Shown here piece by piece: positions 14,541-21,929 of a stretch of DNA of 31,443 nt. Each line of letters begins with the position of its first letter. Position 1 is the stretch's first letter. A model generated the notes under the pieces. That model did not search any database and was not told the DNA's origin. It worked only from the letters and a program-made list of their open reading frames with translations. Source of the DNA: a virus; the IMG/VR virus record IMGVR_UViG_3300030106_002566, positions 1 to 31,443 of that record; one strand, 5' to 3'. Both the position numbers and the translations under genes were made by a program.

Positions 14541-14894
14541 ATGGACAGATTTGAAAGACTTGGAGTTTATTGGCGTAAGTATGACAGAAAATCATTTAAC
14601 GAAATGATCCGACGGTTTTTGTTTGATAAGGCTGTTGAAAATATGAGCGATCAAAAGAAACTCAAACGTAAGTTCAAAAAACAATTATATCAAGGGAAAT
14701 ATTGGAGCGGCAGGCACGTCTCTGATTGCGGTAGATTTGCAATTTGTAAACAAAAATATGATGACTGGGCTATAGAAATATTTACTGGAAAAACTGACGA
14801 AGATAGATTTGACATTTATTGTTGGAAAGTTATTCGATCAGGGTTCTACTGCATGAAAGAAGCCCGGTACTACGCAGATTTAATTCAACTATAA
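14541..14894 (+). CDS. Hypothetical early protein, 117 residues
   Basis: First gene of the rightward operon, with GGAGAG shortly before the ATG at 14541. The protein is basic and aromatic: MDRFERLGVYWRKYDRKSFN at the start, a GKYWSGRHVSDCGRFAICK middle and an FDIYCWKVIRSGFYCMKEA end, with four cysteines not arranged as a standard zinc site. No family is recognised. First-position early genes of phages often encode host-takeover or regulatory proteins, but nothing in the sequence proves this. Confidence 0.6.
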   Translation: MDRFERLGVYWRKYDRKSFNEMIRRFLFDKAVENMSDQKKLKRKFKKQLYQGKYWSGRHVSDCGRFAICKQKYDDWAIEIFTGKTDEDRFDIYCWKVIRSGFYCMKEARYYADLIQL

Positions 14895-14906
14895 AGGGAG
14901 AGAAAA

Positions 14907-15440
14907 ATGGAAGAAGTAAACAACTTAGAAAACGCTCGATCAATGATTGACATAGAAGTAGCGGTTAATTCTGCTTTTAGATCTATGTTCAAAACAAACC
15001 ACACGCCGAGTGAAAATGCGGTTAAAGAATACAACGACCGGTTATTTTATTATCATGAAAATCCAAAAATCTGGGCGGATATGCTTGGTAGAAATCCTCA
15101 CCACTATCTATGGAGGCAATTGCTTTTTTATAAATGGGCATCTCTAGACGCAAAGGAAAGATTCAAAGTTATTGAACAAAGAATTCTCAATGACGAGTGC
15201 ATTACTACGTCTTTAGCAAAAGCCTTAGCATTTAGCGCTTTTATGCTCGACCCTGATCAACCGAAACATTTCGGTGACATTCATCATGCTTATAGTATGA
15301 TCGTCAAAAATTTAACAAATATTTTATTTGGCAATCTTGTCAATGAAATCAAAAAAGATGTTAAAAATTTTGATGCCTTCTCATACAACAACCCGGATGA
15401 CATGCACGCAGTTAAAATTGGGGGAACTAACAATGACTGA
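14907..15440 (+). CDS. Hypothetical early protein, 177 residues
   Basis: A helical, soluble-looking protein beginning MEEVNNLENARSMIDIEVAV, with an aromatic segment NPHHYLWRQLLFYKWASLDA near residue 65-85 and a weakly hydrophobic SLAKALAFSAFM stretch. No domain is recognised. Its ribosome site (AAGGGAGAG) is good. The 3' end overlaps the ERF gene start by eight bases, so it is co-translated with the recombination genes. Confidence 0.6.
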   Translation: MEEVNNLENARSMIDIEVAVNSAFRSMFKTNHTPSENAVKEYNDRLFYYHENPKIWADMLGRNPHHYLWRQLLFYKWASLDAKERFKVIEQRILNDECITTSLAKALAFSAFMLDPDQPKHFGDIHHAYSMIVKNLTNILFGNLVNEIKKDVKNFDAFSYNNPDDMHAVKIGGTNND

Positions 15441-15999
15441 TAAAACTAGCGATCAAAAATATAATTTAAAGACAGCGATGGTCAAATTACAATCTGACCA
15501 ACTTACAGCCTCAAAGGATGGTGAAAATCCTTTTTACAATAATAGCAAATATGCAACTTTAGACAGTATCATCGAGGCCTTATATCCGGCCTCGGAATAC
15601 GGACTTTACTGGCATCACACGCTTCGCACTCAGGATGATGTGACCTATTTACGATGTACAGTCGGCCACGTTGACGATGAAGAGACAATTGTTTCCGAAA
15701 TTCCAATCAGACTTCCAGAGGCTAGTCTGAAAGATCCTCAAAAAATAGGTGGAGCAATCACCTACTTCAAAAGGTATACGTTACAATCGGTTTTTGGGTT
15801 ACCTTCTGAGGATGACGATGGAAATTCTAACAGCCAACTTAAAATAACTCCGGAGGAAATAAAAACCCTTCAAAGTCATTTAGATAAAAGACAATATCCA
15901 CACGACAAATTTTTAAAAGAACGTCGACTCAAAGAGTTTAAGGATATGAAAAAATATGATTACGACAGAATCATGGCAAGATTAAAAGGAGGTGCGTAA
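15433..15999 (+). CDS. erf: ERF-family single-strand annealing protein
   Basis: 188 residues from the ATG at 15433, which overlaps the previous stop by eight bases. An upstream ATG at 15328 would overlap the preceding gene by over 100 bases and adds unrelated sequence. ERF signatures: PFYNNSKYATLDSIIEAL near residue 30-48, RLPEASLKDPQKIGGAITYF and KRYTLQSVFGLPSEDDDGNS near residue 95-135. The C-terminal ~45 residues are basic. ERF proteins form rings that anneal complementary strands, usually working with a 5'-3' exonuclease, which is the next gene. This supports recombination-dependent replication and circularisation. Confidence 0.88.
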   Translation: MTDKTSDQKYNLKTAMVKLQSDQLTASKDGENPFYNNSKYATLDSIIEALYPASEYGLYWHHTLRTQDDVTYLRCTVGHVDDEETIVSEIPIRLPEASLKDPQKIGGAITYFKRYTLQSVFGLPSEDDDGNSNSQLKITPEEIKTLQSHLDKRQYPHDKFLKERRLKEFKDMKKYDYDRIMARLKGGA

Positions 16000-16925
16000 T
16001 GTCAATAAAATTAGATATAAAACCAGATTCAAAAGAACACTTTGAGATTAGAAAAGATTTTTGGTGCGCGTCAGAAGCTCCGGCTGTTATGAACGTAAGC
16101 CCTTTTTCACCGCACAATCGTGTGCAACTTGCGTTAGTTAAACAGGGTGTATTGACACCACAAGTATATGAAAAGGCGGTGGCACATGGTCGAAAGTATG
16201 AAGGCCACGCGCGATTAAATGCTGAGATAAAAACTGGCAGAAACTTTTGGCCAGAGGTCTGGTGTAAAGACCGTTTTTTAGCATCGCCTGATGGAGTAAG
16301 TGATGACAAGGAGATCTACCTAGAAATCAAATGCCCTTACTCTCCTAAAAGCCAAATTATAAAAAGTGTAGAAGAGGGAGAGATTCCTGAGCATTACAAA
16401 TGGCAACTCGATCATGGATTATATGTTACTGGTTGCAAAAAGGCGCTATTCGCAGTTCTTTACCCAGACGGCCACACCATGAAGTATATCTACTATCAGG
16501 AGGATGTCGAGCGGCAAGGCAGACTCATTGATGCTTGGCATGAATTTGATGCCTTGATGAAAAAACCAATAGTGCAACTTAAAAACCTATCTAATAATAC
16601 TTTGGATGGGATCAAACTGCAAAAAGTGCAGGATTTGATAACCGCTCGACAGAATAAAGACGAGGCCACAGATATTTATAAATCAGTACTTGCAGACACA
16701 ATCAAATTGCTTAAAGACGAACCTTTTACACATCCGGTCGTTTCGTTTGTTCCGGCTTATAAAAGAAAAGGAGCGATTGATTACAAGGCCGCCTTTGAAG
16801 GTTTATATAAACTTATACCTCAAAGTTTATTAGAAGACGATGGTTTTAAATTTTTTGATCTAGAAGATTACAGAGGCAAAGAAACACAAATAAAAGATAA
16901 TTTGAAATTTAAAAAGGAGTCATAA
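15999..16925 (+). CDS. YqaJ / lambda-exonuclease-like recombination nuclease
   Basis: A 308-residue exonuclease partner of the annealing protein. The catalytic core shows ASEAPAVMNVSPFSP (24-38), HGRKYEGHAR with Glu68, LASPDGV with Asp98, LEIKCP with Glu109 and Lys111, and YKWQLDHGLYVTG with Gln136. This is the D-ExK-Q order of the YqaJ family. The C-terminal ~110 residues are helical and less conserved. It resects double-stranded ends to expose strands for annealing. It starts by TAATG overlap with the ERF gene, with an ideal AAGGAGG ribosome site. Confidence 0.88.
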   Translation: MSIKLDIKPDSKEHFEIRKDFWCASEAPAVMNVSPFSPHNRVQLALVKQGVLTPQVYEKAVAHGRKYEGHARLNAEIKTGRNFWPEVWCKDRFLASPDGVSDDKEIYLEIKCPYSPKSQIIKSVEEGEIPEHYKWQLDHGLYVTGCKKALFAVLYPDGHTMKYIYYQEDVERQGRLIDAWHEFDALMKKPIVQLKNLSNNTLDGIKLQKVQDLITARQNKDEATDIYKSVLADTIKLLKDEPFTHPVVSFVPAYKRKGAIDYKAAFEGLYKLIPQSLLEDDGFKFFDLEDYRGKETQIKDNLKFKKES

Positions 16926-16926
16926 G

Positions 16927-17286
16927 ATGCTTGATGGTAAAATAGAAATTATCGGAACGATCACAAAAGTTTTCGAGGCTAAAACCATTCCTACCGGTCA
17001 AACTCTGCAACAGGTAAATATTGAGTTAGACACTCAATTTGAAAAGGCTGTACCCATAGAGTTTTGGGAGGATAAGATTGCAACATTTGAGGATGCAAGA
17101 GTTCATGAGGGTGATAAAGTTAGGTGTGAAATTTATTACAACGGGAAAGAAAAAAAAGATGGAAAATATGCCTTTAAAATTTATCCGTCTTTTCGTTGCG
17201 TAATGATTGAAAAACTCAATGAGGATGGTGATCAATTTATTGATGACGATGACTTTCCCAGAGATACTTTTCATGATTTAAATTAA
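16927..17286 (+). CDS. OB-fold single-stranded-DNA-binding-like protein
   Basis: A 119-residue protein. The beta-rich body begins MLDGKIEIIGTITKVFEAK, has QVNIELDTQFEKAVPIEFWEDK (about 33-50) and EGDKVRCEIYYNGKEKKDG, then FKIYPSFRCVMIEKL. This is the layout of SSB-like/DUF3127 OB folds. The last ~20 residues are strongly acidic (DGDQFIDDDDFPRDTFHDLN), like the partner-binding tails of SSB proteins, though without the usual terminal DIPF. Located right after exonuclease and annealing genes, it likely protects single strands during recombination and replication. Confidence 0.7.
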   Translation: MLDGKIEIIGTITKVFEAKTIPTGQTLQQVNIELDTQFEKAVPIEFWEDKIATFEDARVHEGDKVRCEIYYNGKEKKDGKYAFKIYPSFRCVMIEKLNEDGDQFIDDDDFPRDTFHDLN

Positions 17287-17296
17287 GGAAACGTGA

Positions 17297-17503
17297 ATGA
17301 TTGAAAAAAACAAAGATTACTTTACTGAAAAAGAGGCGGCCGAGTATTGCAACGTCTCGATCAGTCAATTTCGTAAGAACTATTTAAAATACGGTATTAC
17401 TCGACACTATTTCATGGGAAAATATCAATATTCTAAATCGGAGTTAAAAAAAGCCTTTGAATCATCTCGCATCGGAGACAACGCCGTAAATACTGAAAGT
17501 TAA
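17297..17503 (+). CDS. Small excisionase-like HTH protein
   Basis: A 68-residue protein, DYFTEKEAAEYCNVSISQFR then YGITRHYFMGKYQYSKSELKKAF. It has the form of MerR/excisionase-type (HTH_17) DNA-binding proteins: a helix-turn-helix followed by a GK-xY-S wing and a C-terminal helix. It is the last gene of the rightward early operon, so it could be a late-acting repressor or DNA-bending factor. No integrase is present, so an excision role has no visible partner. Its last 42 bases overlap, tail to tail, the leftward 118-residue gene. Confidence 0.65.
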   Translation: MIEKNKDYFTEKEAAEYCNVSISQFRKNYLKYGITRHYFMGKYQYSKSELKKAFESSRIGDNAVNTES

Positions 17504-17818
17504 AGCATTGGCTACGGATGACCGAATACCAAATGAATCTGTTGCGGCAAGGGTGATGCCATTTCCCATCTGAAATGACTGAAAATTATCGTTTATGCTA
17601 TTTGCGGCAATTGTCACGTCGAATGCCAGAGCGTTTGATTCATCGTAAGTTGAACCGCCCTGATCATGAAAAAGACGGAATGTAGCTGACGAGCCAGTCG
17701 TATTTGCGATTATAATGCGGCAAATTTCCGTTTTAAGCGACGCTACATATAAAGCGGTATTATTGGTATCAGAAGGTCTTGCTTGCCCTAGAAGCGAAGA
17801 TGGTGCGTAATTATTCAT
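17462..17818 (-). CDS. Small beta-rich virion/tail-associated protein
   Basis: A 118-residue protein that is the last gene of the leftward late transcript. NNTALYVASLKTEICRIIIAN, then ATFRLFHDQGGSTYDE, DVTIAANSI and GVVSDAR show alternating strands of a jelly-roll or immunoglobulin-like sandwich. The LY.....(k)t.i..i.iaNtt-ss-t-rlf pattern is frequent in small phage structural proteins attached to tails or capsids. It overlaps the ejection protein gene by eight bases. Decoration or tail-tip function is inferred. Confidence 0.6.
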   Translation of the reverse strand: MNNYAPSSLLGQARPSDTNNTALYVASLKTEICRIIIANTTGSSATFRLFHDQGGSTYDESNALAFDVTIAANSINDNFQSFQMGNGITLAATDSFGIRSSVANALTFSIYGVVSDAR

Positions 17819-19847
17819 TTGGCCTATTTATTAATGTTGGCATAGCACCAAATTGAAAGCCTCGGAAAATATCGCCGCCGAGACCCGGAGCGGTTAAATC
17901 AAACCTTAATCTGTCGCTTACATTTTCTCTTGTGATTGGCGCAGGTTGATTTAATAAATTTCTGATAACGCCCTCTTGTTCGACGATTGGACTAAAAAGA
18001 ACGCGGCCAGCTATATCTCTCTCAGCCTCTGATATCATTCCTGCTGGATTACCGAACAAACCACGAGCTAGAAGAGGTAAGGCGTTTGCTATATTTACAT
18101 TGGCAAGTGGTGATTCATTCATTTCTCCGACCTTTGCTTGTCTAAGTTGAGTTGGCGCTCCTCCGGCAATTGTATTTTTTGTCCCTTGAAACATTCTTTC
18201 AGTAGCAAATCTGTTAATTATTTTGTCTGCATTGTCGGGGTCAAAAACAGATCTTATTTTTTGGGCATCTAAAGACGTCAAAGCTTGCGGCATGGCGCCC
18301 TCAGCTTTTTTCTCAATTTTATCACTAAGGTTTCTAGCCGCGCCTAGCCTAAAAAATGCTTTATCATTATCGCTTAAGTTTTCAAACATTCTTTCAGTAA
18401 CTTCACTATCTTCTCGAGTGAATTTTCGACCTAGTTCTAATGCCCTTTGTGCGCTTTTCTCTGTAGAATATTGATTTCTAATTGCTTTATAAGCATCTAT
18501 CTTATCAAGCTCTTTTAATAAATCATTTTTTAAACCGACAAATCTTGCGCCCTCTGATGAAACTTTACCAGTGATGTCAGTTTGTGCATCAATAAGTTCA
18601 TCTAAACCTTCCTTAATCTTTTGGAACGTATGCAGACTTGGTGTCTCAGAAATTGTAAACTCCATTACTTCACCCGTCTGAGCATCAAAAGATGGATTAA
18701 ACTGTTGAACCACCGTCGGCTTTCTTTCGTCTTGTAAGATAGAAATTGCTCTTTTTGTAGCATTTTTCATGGTTGGTGTTTCCAGTAAATCTTTTAACTC
18801 TGGCGTCATTTGCACAATGTTTTCATCTAATATCTGTTCATATCTAGGAGCAATCTTTCTCATATTTTCAAGAAGAGTTTGATTCACTTGATCAAAATTA
18901 ACTTTTCTTTCTGATATACCAACCGAATCGGCTACCGTTTTAAGTAATCTATTTTGAGCATCTTTTGCTCTTTCATCTAATAAATTAGCGGCTCTCGTTT
19001 TTGCACTACTTGGTAAAGAGGCAAATGCATCGGCAAGAGCCTGTATATTTGTGCCAGCAAAATCAGCCATCATCATTTGAGGATCAGATCGACCAGCCTC
19101 TATTACGTCATCTGCCGTAATATCATCTCTAGAAGCATCCATTCTCAATTTTCTGGTAAATTGCTCTTCTGGAGTATCTGCAAAAGATGATTTTAATGCA
19201 CCAAAAAACGGTGTGACGTTTTGCACCAACCTTTCACCAACCGCCGCAACAGGTTGAAAAATTGCATTACCTAATAAACCTAATGTTGCTCCTTGAGCAA
19301 TATCACCGGATAAATTTCCAGACTCAGAATAAGGAATTGCTGTCACACCACCTGCTACTCCACCGCCAGCTAAATTAGCACCACCTCTTGTGATTCTGGA
19401 GCGGCCACGCAGATTATTCATTAAACTTTGACCTATAGGCGTGTTAACAATTGCTTTTGACCCTCCCATGCCACTTAATAAGCCTCCAGCAACTTCAAGA
19501 CCTAATGATAGCAAAGGTTCAGCTTGTCTTGCTTGGTTTAACGCATCTCTTACATTTTGTCTTTCTTGTTCAAAAGTTGTGCCCGGCATAAGTCCTCTTA
19601 TACCACCAGCAATATCATCTAAAGAGCCAAAAGTTGCTCCCTGTCCAAGAAGTGCCAGCCTAGATAAATTTCTGACTATTGGATTACTTTGATCAAAAAC
19701 CATGCCTTGATTAGCAGGAACGTTTGGAGGCATCTCGCCGAGAAACTCTGATCTGTTTAAATTTGGGTTTTCCATTAAAGCCATGTCAAATAGGTCACGA
19801 TCTTTTAAGGTTGGAAACCTTTGTCTGTATTCTTGTATTGTTGCCAT
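17811..19847 (-). CDS. Internal virion / DNA ejection protein, 678 residues
   Basis: The start MATIQEYRQRFPTLKDRDLF resembles the N-terminus of many phage internal virion proteins. Two glycine/alanine-rich weakly hydrophobic stretches (about 90-130, GLEVAGGLLSGMGGSKAIVN; about 155-200, GGANLAGGGVAGGVTAIPYS) could insert in membranes after ejection. The rest is long charged helix with repeated DERAKDAQNRLL- and KNDLLKELDKI-type segments. There is no lytic transglycosylase motif. It lies next to another coiled-coil virion protein in the last part of the late operon. Role as ejected channel component is inferred from composition and place. Confidence 0.6.
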   Translation of the reverse strand: MATIQEYRQRFPTLKDRDLFDMALMENPNLNRSEFLGEMPPNVPANQGMVFDQSNPIVRNLSRLALLGQGATFGSLDDIAGGIRGLMPGTTFEQERQNVRDALNQARQAEPLLSLGLEVAGGLLSGMGGSKAIVNTPIGQSLMNNLRGRSRITRGGANLAGGGVAGGVTAIPYSESGNLSGDIAQGATLGLLGNAIFQPVAAVGERLVQNVTPFFGALKSSFADTPEEQFTRKLRMDASRDDITADDVIEAGRSDPQMMMADFAGTNIQALADAFASLPSSAKTRAANLLDERAKDAQNRLLKTVADSVGISERKVNFDQVNQTLLENMRKIAPRYEQILDENIVQMTPELKDLLETPTMKNATKRAISILQDERKPTVVQQFNPSFDAQTGEVMEFTISETPSLHTFQKIKEGLDELIDAQTDITGKVSSEGARFVGLKNDLLKELDKIDAYKAIRNQYSTEKSAQRALELGRKFTREDSEVTERMFENLSDNDKAFFRLGAARNLSDKIEKKAEGAMPQALTSLDAQKIRSVFDPDNADKIINRFATERMFQGTKNTIAGGAPTQLRQAKVGEMNESPLANVNIANALPLLARGLFGNPAGMISEAERDIAGRVLFSPIVEQEGVIRNLLNQPAPITRENVSDRLRFDLTAPGLGGDIFRGFQFGAMPTLINRPNE

Positions 19848-20804
19848 TTATATTCTCAAAGTATTAATTGCGTTTTGGTTGTCTCTTATCTCTTGTAACA
19901 AAGCATTTTTAAATCGTGTTATTGTTCTGAAAATTAATTCATCGTCAGAACCTGCATCCAAACCTCCAAAGCCTTCTTGTAATAATGTTAATTCTTCTCT
20001 ATTCAAAGCACCTAAACCTGTAGACCCAGATGCAGTCCCTTTTCTTAACTCTTGTATTGTGTCCTGAGCTACTTGGCCTTTTACTGCTTGTAGTGCATTT
20101 AACGCATTTTTTAATTGTTGCGGTGGCAATAATCGCAGAAGTGAGCCTGTGTAATTACCACCAAAGGTTAATTGTTGCGTTATACTGGCGTCTTTTGGAT
20201 CAATCGTTTGTCCCGGATTAAAATTAGGATCTTCAGATCGAGGAATCACTAAATACTGTTCAAAATCTGCTATAACATCCAAAGCTCTTTGACTATTAGC
20301 AATTACTCTTTCAGCACCTTCAATTTTTGCTTGTCGTTCTCTTTCAGGTTTTTGCTGTAAATCACGCAATTTAGCTTCAGCATCTTCTCTTGCAAACTCT
20401 TGTATAGGATCACGAGGTAGCATATTATTTAATCTTAAAGCCTGAGTAATATCACCACCTTCAGCTACAAGTCTTGCAGTTGGGTTACCTGCAAACAACT
20501 GATCAAGCCGTTGATTAAACCTCATGGCTCTTTGCCTTTCTGCTTCCTCAGCTTGAAATTGTCGTTGTAACCTTAATAATTCTAATTGGTCTTGCCTTTC
20601 TTGAATTTCTCGCTTTCTTAAATCAGCCATATTCTGAGCTAATAAACCCGGAACCATTCCAATCCTTTGAAATGTAGATCCGGTAACATTTGGACTGCTT
20701 GCTTGGCCGAGAGCTTGGCCTAAAAGACTAAACGCATTTGGTTGTTGCCGAGTTTGCATTAAACCTTGCATTTGCATATTCAACAATTCATCAATACTTG
20801 CCAT
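19848..20804 (-). CDS. Internal virion protein, coiled coil, 318 residues
   Basis: The N-terminal ~60 residues are Gln/Gly-rich and flexible (MASIDELLNMQMQGLMQTRQ). A long Arg/Gln/Glu coiled coil follows (about 62-108, RKREIQERQDQLELLRLQRQ). A second helical region with EFAREDAEAKLRDLQQKPER and a hydrophobic C-terminal third ending NNQNAINTLRI-like complete it. No enzyme motif. GGGA precedes the ATG at 20804, and its stop abuts the start of the 678-residue protein. Together they look like paired ejection proteins of podoviruses. Confidence 0.55.
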   Translation of the reverse strand: MASIDELLNMQMQGLMQTRQQPNAFSLLGQALGQASSPNVTGSTFQRIGMVPGLLAQNMADLRKREIQERQDQLELLRLQRQFQAEEAERQRAMRFNQRLDQLFAGNPTARLVAEGGDITQALRLNNMLPRDPIQEFAREDAEAKLRDLQQKPERERQAKIEGAERVIANSQRALDVIADFEQYLVIPRSEDPNFNPGQTIDPKDASITQQLTFGGNYTGSLLRLLPPQQLKNALNALQAVKGQVAQDTIQELRKGTASGSTGLGALNREELTLLQEGFGGLDAGSDDELIFRTITRFKNALLQEIRDNQNAINTLRI

Positions 20805-20807
20805 AAT

Positions 20808-21023
20808 TTATTCCCACACTAATACTGAATTTTTCTTAATCATTTTTGGTACACAAACCGCACCAATTTCAGGTTGCGGATATTTTTTATTATCATAGCG
20901 ATAGTTTTGCTTTCGTATAATTTGACCAAACTCCGCACATCGTAAAGCTGATTTCCAATAGCTTACATCATCCATTTGCGGCACGCCATTAACGTAAATC
21001 ATTAACTGAAAGACTAATATCAT
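20808..21023 (-). CDS. Hypothetical protein, 71 residues
   Basis: A short protein with MDDVSYWKSALRCAEFGQII in the middle and CVPKMIKKNSVLVWE at the end. The first ~12 residues are hydrophobic (MILVFQLMIYVNG) but look like a beta strand rather than a signal peptide. A later in-frame ATG at the MDDVSYW residue is possible. The ATG used overlaps the stop of the 160-residue gene (ATGA), supporting translation. No family recognised. Confidence 0.5.
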   Translation of the reverse strand: MILVFQLMIYVNGVPQMDDVSYWKSALRCAEFGQIIRKQNYRYDNKKYPQPEIGAVCVPKMIKKNSVLVWE

Positions 21024-21502
21024 TTACCTAGACTTATAATCCAAACAAAAAATATTAATAAGCCAACAATCAAACCACCGCCTATGATAATTGCTATTGT
21101 ATCAATTAGTTTCTGTCTGAAAACAATACGGTCGTGAATTGCTTTTTTTCTAACAGCTCTTATTCTTTTTTCTTCCTGTAATAATTCTTCCCATACTTCG
21201 CGGCCTGCATAAAGTACGATCATCTCTCTTAATTTAAGGCGATTTTCTCGCATGGTTTTGGCGGCTAATACTGATTGCACAGCCTCCTCGGAAATTGACT
21301 TAGAATTTAATAATTTTTTAACAACGCTAGGATTTTCAGCTCTTTCTTTTGCTTTGTTAACATCAGAGGATGCTTCGAAAAAACGTGAGATTGCATCGTA
21401 ACAATCTTTGACTTCCCTTCCTTGCGCTAATAAACGATTGACTTGTGATACTGCTTTTGAGCCTAAGGCTATTGCCGCAGTAATCGAAATTGGATCGGGC
21501 AT
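21020..21502 (-). CDS. Conserved phage protein with C-terminal membrane segment, 160 residues
   Basis: A charged helical body (NRLLAQGREVKDCYDAISRF, later VKKLLNSKSISEEAVQSVLAA and REVWEELLQEEKRIRAVRKK) is followed by one strong membrane segment at about 134-156 (DTIAIIIGGGLIVGLLIFFV). The overall pattern (PDPIS start, a G(R)-(x)-D segment, AKERAENPSVVKKLL, YAGREVWEELL) recurs, from memory, in structural-region proteins of pelagiphages and cyanophages. Function is not known to me. AGGATAG lies before the ATG. A role at the envelope during entry or lysis is possible. Confidence 0.6.
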   Translation of the reverse strand: MPDPISITAAIALGSKAVSQVNRLLAQGREVKDCYDAISRFFEASSDVNKAKERAENPSVVKKLLNSKSISEEAVQSVLAAKTMRENRLKLREMIVLYAGREVWEELLQEEKRIRAVRKKAIHDRIVFRQKLIDTIAIIIGGGLIVGLLIFFVWIISLGK

Positions 21503-21506
21503 TTTG

Positions 21507-21707
21507 CTATCCTAAAATTAAAGCTATTATCAAACCCCCCATTGATGTGATTAATAAAATGGCTACTTTCGTAAGTAGACTTGATATCTCGTCAAGGCGT
21601 TTCTCTATTGCCTCTAAACGATTAAAAACTGTTTTAATTCTCTCGTCACACTGCGCCTCGTGCGCTTGTAGATCAGAGGCTACTTCAAATATTTTATCGG
21701 TCGACAT
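21507..21707 (-). CDS. Small coiled-coil membrane protein, XhlA-like
   Basis: A 66-residue protein with a charged helix containing heptads (CDERIKTVFNRLEAIEKRLD) and one C-terminal membrane helix (LLTKVAILLITSMGGLIIAL). This layout resembles XhlA-type and other small phage membrane proteins, some of which help holins. It lies among tail genes rather than beside the lysis pair, so it may instead be a virion or entry protein. It starts by TAATG overlap with the 73-residue gene. Confidence 0.5.
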   Translation of the reverse strand: MSTDKIFEVASDLQAHEAQCDERIKTVFNRLEAIEKRLDEISSLLTKVAILLITSMGGLIIALILG

Positions 21708-21928
21708 TATGATTCATCTTTCCAAGTCATATCAAGAGCTAGATATTTTCCTCCAGTCGACTCAATAGAAAGTTGCCCAGCATCAACTAATTTTTTTATA
21801 TTTGCATAATCATTATTTTTTTCTTCTATTGGAACTGCACAAATATATCCATTTTTTTTCCCAACAATGCACGTTGAAAAAACGCCTACGTCAATTTCTG
21901 TTTTTTGATATTTTAATTCTGACCACAT
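21707..21928 (-). CDS. Hypothetical protein, 73 residues, downstream of tail fibre
   Basis: A small soluble protein, MWSELKYQKTEIDVGVFSTC then NNDYANIKKLVDAGQLSIES and YLALDMTWKDES. It sits immediately after the tail fibre gene (one base) and overlaps the next gene by TAATG. Fibre chaperones often occupy this place, but no chaperone motif is recognised, so that is only a positional guess. Confidence 0.5.
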   Translation of the reverse strand: MWSELKYQKTEIDVGVFSTCIVGKKNGYICAVPIEEKNNDYANIKKLVDAGQLSIESTGGKYLALDMTWKDES

Positions 21929-21929
21929 T

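Noticed and set aside
15328-15432. 35-residue upstream extension of the ERF gene
   Set aside because: It overlaps the preceding gene by over 100 bases and is unlike ERF proteins. The ATG at 15433 fits the coupling pattern.
17026-17274. Leftward open frame opposite the SSB-like gene
   Set aside because: Phe/Ile-rich shadow of an AT-rich gene; the rightward frame has the OB-fold pattern and operon coupling.
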